Counted from the stretch's first letter, positions 46,240 through 57,987 are shown. The stretch: 64,000 nucleotides of DNA from Eunapius fragilis (GCA_963681505.1 OY811975.1:1863119-1927118), one strand, 5' to 3'. Numbers and translations are program-made. Notes: generated by a model not told the origin, from the sequence alone.

Positions 46240-47428
46240 TAACATTATTGTATAGCGAGTCAGTAGCATTGAATGTTACAAAGGGGCTGTTTGCATGGGT
46301 ATTGGCTGTACAACCAAAAAGTGGTCTATCACTTGTTTATTTGAAGAAGGAACTGTTCAAGTTTAGTCTACCTGCATAAGTTATGGTACCATGCATGTCG
46401 TGCCATCTTTTTCAAGATATTACGTACAAATCCTTTGCATGCATTTCGCTCCGCTAGCTCATACTCAGTTTCAGAGCTTCAGAAGTTGTTTATTATCCAC
46501 AATGATTTGATGAATTCATCATTCCTTGGTATTTATACATCCATTGCCTATGTTGTTGCCATGCCTATCATTGTATGATGCGCCAGGTTTAAGTAATTAT
46601 AAATATGCTGCTGGGTATCTAAGGAGAATTGATTCCCCTGGAGCAGGATCAATATGAATTTCCTTCAAATGAAAACTACATCAACTTTACTTGGGTGCAC
46701 AACCTGCCATTTGAAATGCTTCTATGTGTTGGTTGCAGCAATGTTGCTGCAAACACAATAGTACCAGTTTTCCATAATTGTTTGTCCGGCTATCAGTATT
46801 AAAAATATACCTTACAAGATGTTAGCCACTAACAACATTGAATAACATTATATTACATCTGATTAACAGCTAATTGTATTCATTACATTGCATCAATATT
46901 TGATATCATTAAACTAACATGTAAACACAAAATGCATGCAAATCATTTATGGTGCTGGTATTGTCAGATATCTATTTTCGTATTTTCATAAGTGAGAAAG
47001 GGTTAAATTTTTTTACAAAATATATATGTTACATTAGATTATTGCTTTTATAAAATGTTTATTAAAGTCCATGTTTAACTCTTTATCAATAACTACATAA
47101 TTAATTCATAAAACTTGCATATTAAAATCACAACATGTAATTGGTTAATTAATTTGAGGAAAGGGCACTAACTAGCAGAACCATACAGGATTGGATCTGG
47201 CTAGGTCAATTATAAAAATTCTCCTCCTGAATGCTAATTTTGCTCGTCATGTAAATGGTATCATTTATAGATGTCACTCAAACCTAATTCGTTTATCTCA
47301 TCACTCATAAGGATTGGAGCATAAAGTATGCATAAATCATGAATGCGGTTATAGGGCAGTGTTATACTACAATGTAAAAATGTGTTCCTCAGTCTGAAAT
47401 AGAGCACATATGGGTGTGAAGTTACAAG
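46240..47428. other. AT-rich stretch without recognised features
   Basis: No exon, RNA gene or repeat structure seen. Confidence 0.5.
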
Positions 47429-47541
47429 TGTAGCGCATGCGCTATAGCTGCTCTTATTATGGACATGCGCAGTGTTTACACCTGAGGGTATTTAATGACG
47501 TGCTGTACGATCTTATTTGATTAAACACTTGGATTGCTACA
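47429..47541 (+). repeat. 5' LTR of gypsy element 1
   Basis: 113 bp, identical base for base to 52307-52419. Very short for an LTR. It contains the palindrome GCGCATGCGC and a TATTTAA that may serve as a TATA box. Confidence 0.95.
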
Positions 47542-47542
47542 C

Positions 47543-47559
47543 TGGTGTCAGAAGTGGGA
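47543..47559 (+). promoter_or_regulatory. Primer-binding site
   Basis: TGGTGTCAGAAGTGGGA, one base after the LTR, complementary to the 3' end expected for a tRNA-Leu with its CCA tail. Confidence 0.8.
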
Positions 47560-47575
47560 TCGGACCGAATGCTAC

Positions 47576-50500
47576 ATGGCCGAGCAGGAAGAGCGGAAGG
47601 CTGTTCGGTTTAGCGCTAGACCGCCCGCTCGGTTTGCTAAGGGCGCTGACTTCAATCTCTGGGTCAAAAGGTTAGAACTGTACTTCAGGGAAGCGAAGGT
47701 CCCGGATAACAAGCGAGGAGAGGAGTTGGTAGCGCTGTTGGAAGACGACGCATTTCGGGTAGTGAGTCAGTCGGGTTTTGTTAGCGGTGACGGGGTGGAG
47801 TATGAAGAGGTGAAGAAATGTCTGCAGGAGCAGTATGCGCCAAAAGGAGTCGAACTGGAATGGCAGCGCAAACTGCACTCAGCCCACCAGGAGAGACCCG
47901 AGACCCTGTTAGAATTTTCAGGGCGGTTGCGGATGCTGGCGGACAAGGCTTACCCTTCGTGGTCGGCGGAAAGACGACTTGAAATGGCGCGTGAGCAATT
48001 TATTCACGGTGTTATCTCTCCTTCTGTGCAGATGAGGCTTTTGAGGAAGCAACCAGAGTCGTTGGAGGCTGCACTTGCTTTGGCTAGCCAGTGGGAATCA
48101 GTGGAGCTTGCTCAACAAAGCCTACGCGGAGAGAAACAGGGGTCAGGTGCGAGTCTTGCCGTGTCAGGTGAACGAGACCTGGTACAAGGTGCATTGCGAG
48201 CTAATACGGTGGAAGAGTTGGCGTTACAAGTCCAACAGCTGTCACAGGAGATTAGTAAGTTGTCAAGTCGGGAAGTCGGTGAGAAAAGGAGCGCTCCGAA
48301 AAGGGTCCCTGTCTGTTGGAACTGCAAGCAAAAAGGGCATATACGGCGCAATTGTCCTCAGCGGAAGGAACGGAGTGTATCTCCGAAGAAGATTGGGAAG
48401 GACAGGTCAGTGAAGTACACATCGGCTGTGGCATGCACGTTGATACTGCAGGGTATGGTTGGGGGTCGTCCCACACGTATGCTAGTGGATACAGGATCAT
48501 CCGTTACCCTTGTGCATGAAAAGGTGTGGAATGACATTTCTCACGACAGGAAACTCTTGACACCCCAATGTCCTGTGATGGCAGTTAATGGAGACTCGTT
48601 AAGTCTATGTGGACAGATTGACCTTGATCTTATGGTGGGAAAGCATGTGAGAACTCATACTGTCCTTGTTGTGCGTGAGATGACGCAGGAGTGTTTATTG
48701 GGAACAGACTTTCTAGAACAATACGGGTGTGTTGTTGACCTGGGGAGAAGAACAATGATCATGTTAGGCGAAACAATACCCCTAGACACCTTGTACGGGT
48801 CGTGTATTTCTACATGTCATGTGTTTGTACAGGAGACAGCTGTCGTGCCACCCTATCACGAGATGCGATTGCAGGTTCAGTTGGAAGGTGCGAAAACGGA
48901 CGGGGACTATGTGGGTCTGTTCCAGCCAAAGGCGGAAATGTCTACTCAACGCGGACTTCTGTTTGCCTGTTCTGTATCTCCTGTCCATGATGGCAAAGCA
49001 GTAGTTCAGCTGGTGAACCCCTCTGCAGTTCCTGTAACACTGCATTGCAAGGAGAAGGTTGGTCAGGTATCCCCATGGGATGGAAGAGAGGGAGCGAATA
49101 TGGTTGAGCCTGCATTGGGCACACGGCTTCCAGCCCGATCAACAGAGGCAATTGGTAAAGCAGTTGGGGAATTAATGGGTGACACATCGGGGTTGTCAAG
49201 GGAGGAGTGTGCTAAGTTGAAAACAATTTTACATCATTTCTCAGATGTAATTTCTGTAGGTGACGGTGATTTAGGGCGTACCAATGTCTTACGTCATACC
49301 ATCAACTCAGGTGACACCCCCCCTGTTCATCAGCCGGCGCGGAGGCTTCCGTTTCATCAACGTGACGTGGTACAGAAAATGATCCAGGGAATGCTCCAAC
49401 AGGGGATAATAGAGCCGTCCGGAGGAGCATGGGCCTCGCCTATTGTTCTGGTTAGGAAAAAGGACGGTTCATACAGGTTTTGTGTAGATTTTCGTCGCCT
49501 GAATAGCGTAACAAAAAAAGACGTGCACCCTCTTCCCAGGATTGATGATGCCCTGGACACTTTATCCGGCTCCAAGTGGTTTTCAACCTTAGATTTGGCA
49601 AGTGGCTACTGGCAGGTAGAAATGGATCCTGCGGACAAGGAGAAAACTGCGTTCATCACTCCGTTTGGTCTACATCAGTTCCGAGTAATGCCGTTCGGAC
49701 TAACGAACGCTCCAAGCACGTTTCAGCGGTTAATGAGTATGGTCCTGGCAGGACTCAGTTGGGTAACATGCTTGGTATACCTTGATGATATCATCATTTT
49801 TAGTCGAACGGTGGAAGAGCACTTGCAGCGGCTTACAGAGGTGCTACAGAGGCTTAAGGAGGCGGGGCTGAAGATCAAGCCTAGCAAATGCCATCTGCTT
49901 TGCAAGAGTGTGCGGTATCTGGGCTACGTGGTTTCAGAGAAGGGTATAGCTGCGGATGCTGACAAGATCAAGTGCGTCGAAAACTGGCCTACGCCCACTG
50001 ATCATGAAAGCCTGCGACAGTTCTTGGGGTTTGCTTCCTATTATAGGAAATTCATTCGCAATTTTGCAGACACCGCTGCTCCTCTTCATGCACTAACAGA
50101 AAAATCCAAACCCTGGCACTGGACTGAACTGTGTGATAAGGCATTTGTGGCTTTAAAGGGTAAGTTAGCTTCGCCCCCTATTTTATCCTTCCCACAGTTC
50201 GACAGAACATTTGTGGTTGATGCTGACGCCAGTCAGGAGGGTGTTGGAGCAGTACTATCACACTTGGACGATGGAAGGGTGATCGCATATGCTAGCAGGG
50301 TGCTTACAAAGGCGGAATGCCAATATTGTGCAACGAGACGTGAGTTGTTGGCATTGGTATGGTCAGTTCGTCAGTTTCGGGCTTATCTATGGGGACGAAG
50401 GTTTATTGTTCGCACCGACCACAGCGCGCTTCGTTGGTTACGTAGTTTTAAAGACCCCCAGGGCCAGGTGGCGAGGTGGCTAGAGATTCTCGCTGAATTT

Positions 50501-52279
50501 GATTTTGATGTTATTCATCGTCCGGGTCTTCGTCATGGCAATGCAGACGCCCTTTCAAGGATCCAGTGTAAGCAGTGTGGTATGCACAATGGCATTGCCA
50601 CGCCGTGTTTGTTCCACAATGCGTTTGGGGCCGTTAATGGTAACGGTGGTAATTTGTGGTCTGGATCGAATATGCATTCTGAGGCAGGCCTCTCCGTTTT
50701 GCCACTGGAGAACTCTAAGGAGATGCAGGGGTCTGATGCTGATCTTCGAAGGGTAATTTCCTGGATAGAAAACTCGTCTCCACCAGCTGCTTTGCCAAGT
50801 GAGGGCAGTTACACTCTGCAGACATTGTGGGCACAGTATAAACACCTGGTAGTTCGGGATGGGGTTCTGTTTAGACAGTGGGAAGATGTTCCGGGAAAGG
50901 GTTGCAATAAACATCTTCAGTTGGTAGTACCTCGGAGTTGGATAGGCTCTGTCCTGCAGCAACTTCATAGCTCTCCCAGTGGTGGCCATCTTGGAATGTT
51001 CAAGACTTTGGAGAAAGTCCGTTCCCGTTTTTACTGGCCGGGTCAGCGCCATGACATCGAAGACTGGTGTCGAGCTTGTGAATTGTGTGCGGCACGGAAG
51101 TCACCTCCACGGCGCAATCGTGCCCCAATGCAGCAGGTGTTGGCTGGTGGCCCATTCCAGCGTGTGGCCATGGACATCCTGGGTCCTCTGCCGCTCACGG
51201 ATAGAGGGAACAAGTACATTCTAGTGTTAGGAGATTATTTTACAAAATGGGTGGAGTCTTATCCAATACCTAACATGGAAGCAAAAACTATTGCTAACGT
51301 GTTTGTTAGTCATTTTGTCAGCAGGTTTGGAGCCCCTGATGTTCTGCACACCGATCAGGGGAGGAACTTTGAGTCCGCCCTGTTTAAGGAAGTGTGTTTG
51401 CTGTTGGGAGTTCAGAAGACAAGGACTACGCCTTATCACCCGCAATCTGATGGGCTTGTCGAACGCTTTAATCGAACTTTGCTTGATCTCCTTAGCATTG
51501 CATCGAGGGAGGATGAACAGAATTGGGACCTCTGTATTCCAGCAGTGATGCTAGCCTATCGTACAAGTGTGCAGGAGTCCACTGGGTGTACGCCATATTT
51601 CCTCCTCTTCGGACGTGAGGCCAGGCTGCCGGTGGATGTCATGTTTGGGTTGCCTCCAAATGTTCCACCTCAGCCGGTACACCAATATAGCAAAGATTTG
51701 AGAGCTCGACTGGATACTGCGTATGAGAGGGTGCGAGAACGGTTAGGTTGGCGGCAGCGCCGTCAGAAGATGGTGTATGACCGCAGACGGACGGGAAGGC
51801 CGTATGGGATTGGTGAATGGGTTTGGTTGTATTGTCCTGCTGTGCCCAGGGGGAAGTCGGCTAAATTACACTCTTATTGGCAGGGTCCATATAAAGTTGT
51901 GAAAGTGTTCAGTAATGTGTTATACTTGATCCAACACAGGGACTCCACTCGCAAGAAAGTTGTTGTTCATTTTGACAGGTTGAAGCCGTGTGCACGGGGA
52001 GGTACATACGAACAAGGGACAACCGCACCACGTGATGCAGCTGTTTTTTCTGAGGCTGAGGAATCAGATGTATCCGATGCTGAGGAAACTGAAGATGACA
52101 ACTTGGAGATTGCTCCTCAAGAGGATAATCTCGAGCCAGAGCGCCAGGAGGAGCAACATGAAGTGGAGCCTCGGGATGATCAGCAGGAACAGCCGCCAGT
52201 GGAGCCATTGCCACTTCTCCGACAGTCGAAAAGATTAAGGAGTCGGCCGGACAGATTTGGAACAAACATTTTTGACTAG
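47576..52279 (+). CDS. gag-pol: Gag-Pol polyprotein of gypsy element 1
   Basis: 1567 codons from the first ATG (47576; the frame is open further upstream but only into the LTR). Gag occupies about residues 1-290 with a CX2CX4HX4C knuckle near 246-259 (CWNCKQKGHIRRNC). The protease has DTG near 305. Reverse transcriptase shows FCVDFRRLN near 632 and the YLDD catalytic box near 734. RNase H shows DADAS near 880. Integrase has an HHCC finger (HLG...CELC near 1130) and a DD35E core: D in AMDILGP, D in HTDQG, and E in LVERFN exactly 35 residues on. A GPYKVV module and an acidic tail follow. Gag and Pol share one frame, so no frameshift is needed between them. No defect was seen. Confidence 0.95.
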   Translation: MAEQEERKAVRFSARPPARFAKGADFNLWVKRLELYFREAKVPDNKRGEELVALLEDDAFRVVSQSGFVSGDGVEYEEVKKCLQEQYAPKGVELEWQRKLHSAHQERPETLLEFSGRLRMLADKAYPSWSAERRLEMAREQFIHGVISPSVQMRLLRKQPESLEAALALASQWESVELAQQSLRGEKQGSGASLAVSGERDLVQGALRANTVEELALQVQQLSQEISKLSSREVGEKRSAPKRVPVCWNCKQKGHIRRNCPQRKERSVSPKKIGKDRSVKYTSAVACTLILQGMVGGRPTRMLVDTGSSVTLVHEKVWNDISHDRKLLTPQCPVMAVNGDSLSLCGQIDLDLMVGKHVRTHTVLVVREMTQECLLGTDFLEQYGCVVDLGRRTMIMLGETIPLDTLYGSCISTCHVFVQETAVVPPYHEMRLQVQLEGAKTDGDYVGLFQPKAEMSTQRGLLFACSVSPVHDGKAVVQLVNPSAVPVTLHCKEKVGQVSPWDGREGANMVEPALGTRLPARSTEAIGKAVGELMGDTSGLSREECAKLKTILHHFSDVISVGDGDLGRTNVLRHTINSGDTPPVHQPARRLPFHQRDVVQKMIQGMLQQGIIEPSGGAWASPIVLVRKKDGSYRFCVDFRRLNSVTKKDVHPLPRIDDALDTLSGSKWFSTLDLASGYWQVEMDPADKEKTAFITPFGLHQFRVMPFGLTNAPSTFQRLMSMVLAGLSWVTCLVYLDDIIIFSRTVEEHLQRLTEVLQRLKEAGLKIKPSKCHLLCKSVRYLGYVVSEKGIAADADKIKCVENWPTPTDHESLRQFLGFASYYRKFIRNFADTAAPLHALTEKSKPWHWTELCDKAFVALKGKLASPPILSFPQFDRTFVVDADASQEGVGAVLSHLDDGRVIAYASRVLTKAECQYCATRRELLALVWSVRQFRAYLWGRRFIVRTDHSALRWLRSFKDPQGQVARWLEILAEFDFDVIHRPGLRHGNADALSRIQCKQCGMHNGIATPCLFHNAFGAVNGNGGNLWSGSNMHSEAGLSVLPLENSKEMQGSDADLRRVISWIENSSPPAALPSEGSYTLQTLWAQYKHLVVRDGVLFRQWEDVPGKGCNKHLQLVVPRSWIGSVLQQLHSSPSGGHLGMFKTLEKVRSRFYWPGQRHDIEDWCRACELCAARKSPPRRNRAPMQQVLAGGPFQRVAMDILGPLPLTDRGNKYILVLGDYFTKWVESYPIPNMEAKTIANVFVSHFVSRFGAPDVLHTDQGRNFESALFKEVCLLLGVQKTRTTPYHPQSDGLVERFNRTLLDLLSIASREDEQNWDLCIPAVMLAYRTSVQESTGCTPYFLLFGREARLPVDVMFGLPPNVPPQPVHQYSKDLRARLDTAYERVRERLGWRQRRQKMVYDRRRTGRPYGIGEWVWLYCPAVPRGKSAKLHSYWQGPYKVVKVFSNVLYLIQHRDSTRKKVVVHFDRLKPCARGGTYEQGTTAPRDAAVFSEAEESDVSDAEETEDDNLEIAPQEDNLEPERQEEQHEVEPRDDQQEQPPVEPLPLLRQSKRLRSRPDRFGTNIFD

Positions 52280-52306
52280 AGACAGATTCACTAGGAGGGG
52301 GGATAG

Positions 52307-52419
52307 TGTAGCGCATGCGCTATAGCTGCTCTTATTATGGACATGCGCAGTGTTTACACCTGAGGGTATTTAATGACGTGCTGTACGATCTTATTTGATT
52401 AAACACTTGGATTGCTACA
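52307..52419 (+). repeat. 3' LTR of gypsy element 1
   Basis: Identical to the 5' LTR, indicating very recent insertion or conversion. Confidence 0.95.
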
Positions 52420-53217
52420 CAAGCAAACAAAACAAACCGATTCACTTTCTCCACTTTTTCACCAATTTTTGCAATAAACTCATTTTGCTGCAATAATATT
52501 AGAAAATAAATGAATTGTTAAAGAGCGTTCTTCTTAACTAATACTTATCCAACTATGATTCGAGACCATAATAAAATATTAAGTTCGAAAATGCAATGTA
52601 TATTTCTATTAATTTCAAAGCTGTAATATGGTGGTTCTAGATCTAGGACCGCTAACGGTCTAGATCTAGGATCACTGCCTGGAGATTAAAGGTTACTAAC
52701 ACTCATTTTATATTTCATTAATGGGACAGTTCACGCGAACTGGCCTATCACGTTTATATATATAAAGTTATAAAAATGATTCACTTTGAAATCGCTACAT
52801 CACCCGAACCGTAAATACTATTGACTTCCTATTTTCAACACTTCATATTACATCATTTCTCTCTGGTAAAATAAAATCTGGGCTCTTGCATTAGCTTTGT
52901 GCCAGTGTTGCAACGTCCGATACCCCTTGGGGTTCAAACTGGCCATATCTTTCGGCAGGGCATCTCAATTCGGTTTATACGCAGAGGGGTCCTGTACCTA
53001 TCGATTTGTCCTGTTCGTTAATTTTTACTTGATCCGTTACGGAGATACAGCTGTGCAAAGTAATTGTACATCTCTCGTTCATTTCGCGCCATTAACCTAC
53101 TACAACCTGGTTCCCGCTACTCCGAGTACATGAATATACAATAACCTCCCGTGCCCATGCCACTACATGTACAACTGAAGTACCACCGTCAATTTACGTT
53201 CTTACAAACGTCAGTGG
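52420..53217. other. Gap with a piggyBac-like end
   Basis: AT-rich. At about 52640-52694 two CTAGATCTAGGA palindromes and CTGGAGATTAAAGG form the inverse of the end at 42727. An open frame at 52897-53133 is unrecognised. Confidence 0.45.
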
Positions 53218-53352
53218 TGTAATGTTAGGGTTCGCACACCAGCTACAGACTGGACTATCGATTGCTCAGGATATATTCGTAATCAACGTACAACCATGCA
53301 CACACGATCTAGCTCCCAAAATCACGTCACACGCACGTGATTCCTGATTACA
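53218..53352 (-). repeat. 3' LTR of gypsy element 2
   Basis: 135 bp; T at the plus-strand position in 'cgtaatcaacg' where the other LTR has C. Confidence 0.9.
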
Positions 53353-53494
53353 TCATATTATACTACAACCCCCCCCCCCCCCTTTTCAGTCCTTCACAAA
53401 GTCTTTGAATCTTGCAGGTGGTCTGATCACTCTGCCTCGTGTGTTGCGTGTTGCTTGTGGTTGTAGTGCCATCTCATCCTGTGTAACCTGATTT

Positions 53495-56400
53495 TCAGGA
53501 GTGTCTGCAGTGTTTTTCTGCTGATTTGGGGTCATCTTCCTGTTCGAAATCTTCCTGCTCATTTCCTTCTGTTTCTAGTTGTGGTGGTTCAATCCCCATA
53601 TCAGGCTCAACATCATTTCTATTTCTCTCTTCTTCCTGTTCAGGATTTTCAGAAGGGAGATGGTCATCCAAAGAGCATTCATCTTCCTGATGGCATTTCA
53701 TCAGGTGACGTCTAATTCTTCTGTACTTCTTTCCACTTGCAGTTTCGACAATGTAAGAGTGAGGCATGTCTGTCACACTAACTACTGTTGCAGGTATCCA
53801 CCTTCCTTGCACTTGCATCCTCACTTTCTCTCTCTCTCTTCCAAAACAGGTAGTGGCCTTGATCATCTGTCATGGTACCACTTCTGTGTGACTTGCCTTT
53901 GTCTTCGTCTGAAGCTCACTTTCCCAGGGTCAACAGTTTGGGGATTCAACAGTTTGGGTAAGACTGGTAGGTTTGTTCATAATCTTCTACCCATTAACAT
54001 TTCAGCAGGTGAAGCTAGATTGTCAATGTTTGTGTTCCGCTGGATGAGTATACTCATATATGGATCCTGATTATCCTGTTTTGCTTTATTGAGGAGTCTT
54101 TTCACTAGTTGGACAAACTTTTCAGCCATTCCATTCGCTTGTGGATAGTGTGGACTTGTGGTTGTGTGAGAGATTCCCCAATCTTCGATACTCCTCTGAA
54201 GTATATTGTGGACCATTATCACTTATTATCTGTGTGGGAATGCCGTGCCTTGCCAGTATTGACTTAGTGTGGTGTATCACCGACTTGCTGCTCAGGTCCT
54301 CCAATCTGCTGAATTCCACATAGCGAGAGTAGTAGTCCACTATCAGCACATAGTTCTGATTATTCCAGTGGAATAGGTCAGTGGCTAGAACATCCCATGG
54401 TCTGTTTGGGGTTGGTCCCGGTGTCATTGGTTCCTTCGCATTGGAGTTACGCATGTTGATACACGTTTCACACTTTAGGATCATGTCACTAATGTCTTTG
54501 GAGATGCCTGGCCAATATACAGCATCTTTTGCTCGCTGTAAGCATTTGACAACGCCCATGTGACCACAGTGTATTCGACTGAGGATGTCCTCCGCATGTT
54601 GACAGGTATCACTATTTGTTCTCCTTTTAGGATGATTCCATCAACTTCAGATAGTTCTTCTCGACAATTCCAGTAAGCATGAATATCTTCTGGTAGATCT
54701 ACTCTGTTGTCAGGCCATCCTGTTCTGATGAAACTTTGCAACCTCTGAAGTGAGTGATCTGTTTCTGTGTTCTTTCTGACATTCTGTAGTCCTTTGTAAG
54801 TAGCAGAGCTTTTCTCAAGCACCATGTGTACTGCACAGTTCAATTCTTCTTCCAGGTCATCACTAGGTGTATACGGTATGTACGCTCTTGATAGGGTGTC
54901 TGCTATAACCATGTCCCTTCCAGGCGTGTATCTAAGTGTGTAGTCATATCGCTGGAGTCGTAAAAGCATGCGTTGAAGTCTTGGTGGTGCTTGGCACAAC
55001 TGCTTTCATGTTATTATCTCAAGTGGTTTGTGGTCTGATTCAATATCCACATGCGTGCCATATATGTACTGGTGAAACTTTTCAAGGGAGAATAACACAG
55101 CGAGTAGTTCCTTCTCAATTTGTGCATATCTGGTCTCTGCACTTGTCATTGAACGGGATGCATATGCCACTGGTTTGTGATCTTGGAGTAAAACAGCACC
55201 CAGTCCAGTTTATGAAGCATCACAGCTGATGACAGATGGTTTGTGAACGTCAAAAAATGCCAGTACTGGTGCAGCCGAAAGTCTCTCTGTGACCTTTCTG
55301 AAAGCTTCTTTCTGTTCCCATTCCCAGATGAATTGAGTGTCCTTTTTCAGTAGCTCTCTAATAGGATGAGTTAGGGTCGACAGGTCCGGTATGAATTTCG
55401 CCACGTAGTTCAGTGTGCCCAGCAGTCGCTCAACTCCTTTCTTGTCCTCGGGTGGAGGCATCTCGCAAATTGCTCGAACCCTTTCTTTATCTGGTACAAT
55501 CCCTTGAGCGTTTATTATGTGTCCCAGGTAGGTGACCTGAGGCATAGCAAATTGGCATTTTTCCATGTTCAGTTTAAGGTTGATTTCTCTGCATCGTTGC
55601 AAGACTTCCTTTAGACGTTGGAGATGCTCCTCTTCGTTTGTTCCCCATACTAGTATGTCATCAATATCAGTTTCGACGCCTGCTAGATCTCCAAAGTTCT
55701 GATGCATTCGCTTTTGGAAGATCTCTTGAGCTGACTTAATTCCGAAGGGCATTCTTGTGTAGCAGTAGCGACCAAAAGGACTGTTGAAAGTGGTTAATAA
55801 CTTGCTTTCTTCATCCAGTGGCACTTGCCAATACCCATGACTGGCATCCAGTTTAGAAAACACTTTGGCACCTGTGAGACGTGTGGATATATCTTCTAGG
55901 ATAGGCAGTTGATAGTGCTCTCGAAGAATCGCCTTGTTGAGAGGTCTTGGGTCCAAGCAAATCCTTAGTTTCTTTGTATGTGGTTTTTCTACAACAACCA
56001 TTGCATTGACCCAATCTGTTGGTTCTTCCACTTTTTCGATAACCTTTATCTGCTCCATTCTGTCTAGTTCCTCCTTGATTCGGGATTTCAGGGCTACCGG
56101 TTGATTTCTAGGGGGACATATGGTTGGACGGACTGCCAGATCAACCTTGATACAGTATGGTGTTTTGAGACATCCTAAGCCTTCAAAAACATCTTTGAAC
56201 TGTTTAACTAAGCTGTCAGCTTTGTTGATGTTCAGTACAACCTTGATGAGTCCCAGCTCCTGAGACGCCTTGAAACATAGTATTGGGCATTGACTTGTTT
56301 TCACCACAAAGAATTCTAGGTCTTTCCCTTCACAGGTAAGTTTGCATTGACCTATGACTGGAAGTGGGTTACCTGTGTAACTAGTCAGTTTGGTGGGCAT

Positions 56401-57336
56401 TTGTGTCAGTTTGGGTTTCCTTTTCAGGTTCTGAAACACTTCTAGTGGTAGTATATTTGCCTGAGAGCCAGTGTCAATCTTCAATTTGACAGGGGTACCT
56501 TGTAGCTGCAGGTTTACATAGCATTCACTGTCAGTTATCTCTGTGTTGGCCTTGATTGCACTTGTAAGATGATGCTCAGATTCAATGTTCCCAACACTTT
56601 TCTCCCCCTTTTCTGCTGCTACTTTCTTTGACCTGCACTGCTTAGCAAAGTGGTTATACTTGCTACAGTTCATGCATCGTTTGCCATAAGCTGGACATCT
56701 ACCCCTTTGGTGCTGGAAACCACAGTTATGACAATATCGGTTACCTCCTGCTGTTGTGGTTGGAGCCCTTTCTTGCTTGTCGTGCTTCATAGCGTGTACA
56801 ACCGGTTCAGCAACGTCTTCACTCATGTAGCTCATCTGCTTCTTCGATTCTTCCTCCGCGCGACTGATGATAATGGCTTTGGCAAGCGTTAAGTCGTGTT
56901 CACGTAGAAGCCTTTCCTTTACTTTGCTCGAGTTCGTGCTACATACAATTCTGTCACGTATCAATTCATCTTCCAGCTCCTTAAATTGGCAGTCACGAGC
57001 AATGAGTTGAAGGGCGGTGACAAATTGGTCTATTGTCTCGTCCTTCGTCTGTGATCTTGTGTTGAACTTGTAACGTTCCACGGTAATGTTACATTTCGGT
57101 TTACAGTAGTTTTCAAACTTTTGGAATAAAGCGTCGATTTTGTCTTTTTCGTCGTCTGCCAGTCTCATTGCATTGTATATGTCACGGCCGCTACTTCCAA
57201 TGACATAAAGAAATACGGCGCATTTTTCCTTTTGCGATTTGCCCGCAAAACTGAGTTTCAGATACAGTTCCATGGCTTGTCTCCACTGACGCCACCTTTC
57301 AGCAATCGAAATGTCGCCTGACGAGGTGAAGTCCAT
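53495..57336 (-). pseudogene. gag-pol: Disrupted gag-pol of gypsy element 2
   Basis: The ATG at 57336 opens 708 codons: Gag with two zinc knuckles (CHNCGFQHQRGRC, CMNCSKYNHFAKQC), a protease with DTG (KIDTGSQANIL), and reverse transcriptase with the catalytic box DIDD in place of YLDD. The frame stops at 55210-55212 inside RNase H (after CDAS). Further lesions are a second in-frame stop at 55006-55008, frameshifts near 54605 and 54190 in integrase, a stop at 53977-53979 and a frameshift near 53868. Integrase finger and core remain visible in pieces (HMGVVK, ATDLFHW, ISDNGPQYTS, NGMAEKFV). The C-terminal piece (53495-53866) has an acidic tail. It resembles K02A2.6-type gypsy polyproteins. Not capable of coding a full Pol as read. 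Confidence 0.9.
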
Positions 57337-57381
57337 GGTGGTTTTAAGTGTTCCATTCTGGAAATGGCACTCCTGACACCA

Positions 57382-57516
57382 TGTAATGTTAGGGTTCGCA
57401 CACCAGCTACAGACTGGACTATCGATTGCTCAGGATATATTCGTAACCAACGTACAACCATGCACACACGATCTAGCTCCCAAAATCACGTCACACGCAC
57501 GTGATTCCTGATTACA
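57382..57516 (-). repeat. 5' LTR of gypsy element 2
   Basis: 135 bp, 134 identical to 53218-53352. Contains the palindromic 'cacgtcacacgcacgtga'. Confidence 0.9.
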
Positions 57517-57987
57517 TGCCTAATCCATGTCTTCAACTGTATTTACCTTTCCTTGCTTTCCTTGAACGGATTGCACAGGATAACCCACATTTCACAGCTA
57601 TGCTATAATGAGGTCCCACTTCATCGTTCTACCGCCAAATATGGGGACGAGACCTAATGTCCATTTTTTCAATGGAATGAAACACCCGTGGCGTTGTCAA
57701 TCAACGAAGCGTTTGTTCAGCGGCTCAAACCTGTTTCAAACCCGGATCTGTGGAAATACAACTCCTGAGATTCACGCCATTGCAAAGGTTTAGTAGTACT
57801 GTAGTAGTGCAAACATATCCGCTGTCTGGTCTCATTTCATCAAAGGAGTAAGCCTATAATACGCGTGGTGTGATTACTGCCACAGACTCTTTAGATCGCT
57901 GGGAATGGTGTAAAATGCACAACACACAATTTTCCACTATTGCAAAGCTTGCTCGAATGTACCTGGCTATTCCAGCGTCATCCGCTC
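57517..57987. other. Unrecognised gap
   Basis: Contains an open frame at 57608-57793 with no recognisable motif; nothing else seen. Confidence 0.4.

Larger units (their letters stand above)
47429..52419 (+). mobile_element. Intact Ty3/gypsy LTR retrotransposon
   Basis: 4991-bp element with identical 113-bp LTRs (TGTAGC...GCTACA), a CAAG duplication on both sides (47425-47428 and 52420-52423), a primer-binding site and a purine tract (AGGAGGGGGGA) before the 3' LTR. A single open gag-pol frame fills the interior. The order protease, RT, RNase H, integrase is that of Ty3/gypsy. No env-like frame follows. Confidence 0.95.
53218..57516 (-). mobile_element. Defective Ty3/gypsy LTR retrotransposon
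   Basis: 4299 bp on the minus strand with 135-bp LTRs (TGTAAT...ATTACA in both directions) that differ at one position. A primer-binding site TGGTGTCAGGAGTG (tRNA-Leu type) directly follows the 5' LTR, ending at 57381, and a purine run (complement of the C-run 53369-53382) lies near the 3' LTR. The flanking bases show no target duplication (AGTGG on the left, TGCCT on the right). The coding region is broken. Confidence 0.9.

Noticed and set aside
47534-47575. Upstream extension of gag-pol into the LTR
   Set aside because: It begins with TTG within the LTR and primer site; the first ATG at 47576 is the natural start.
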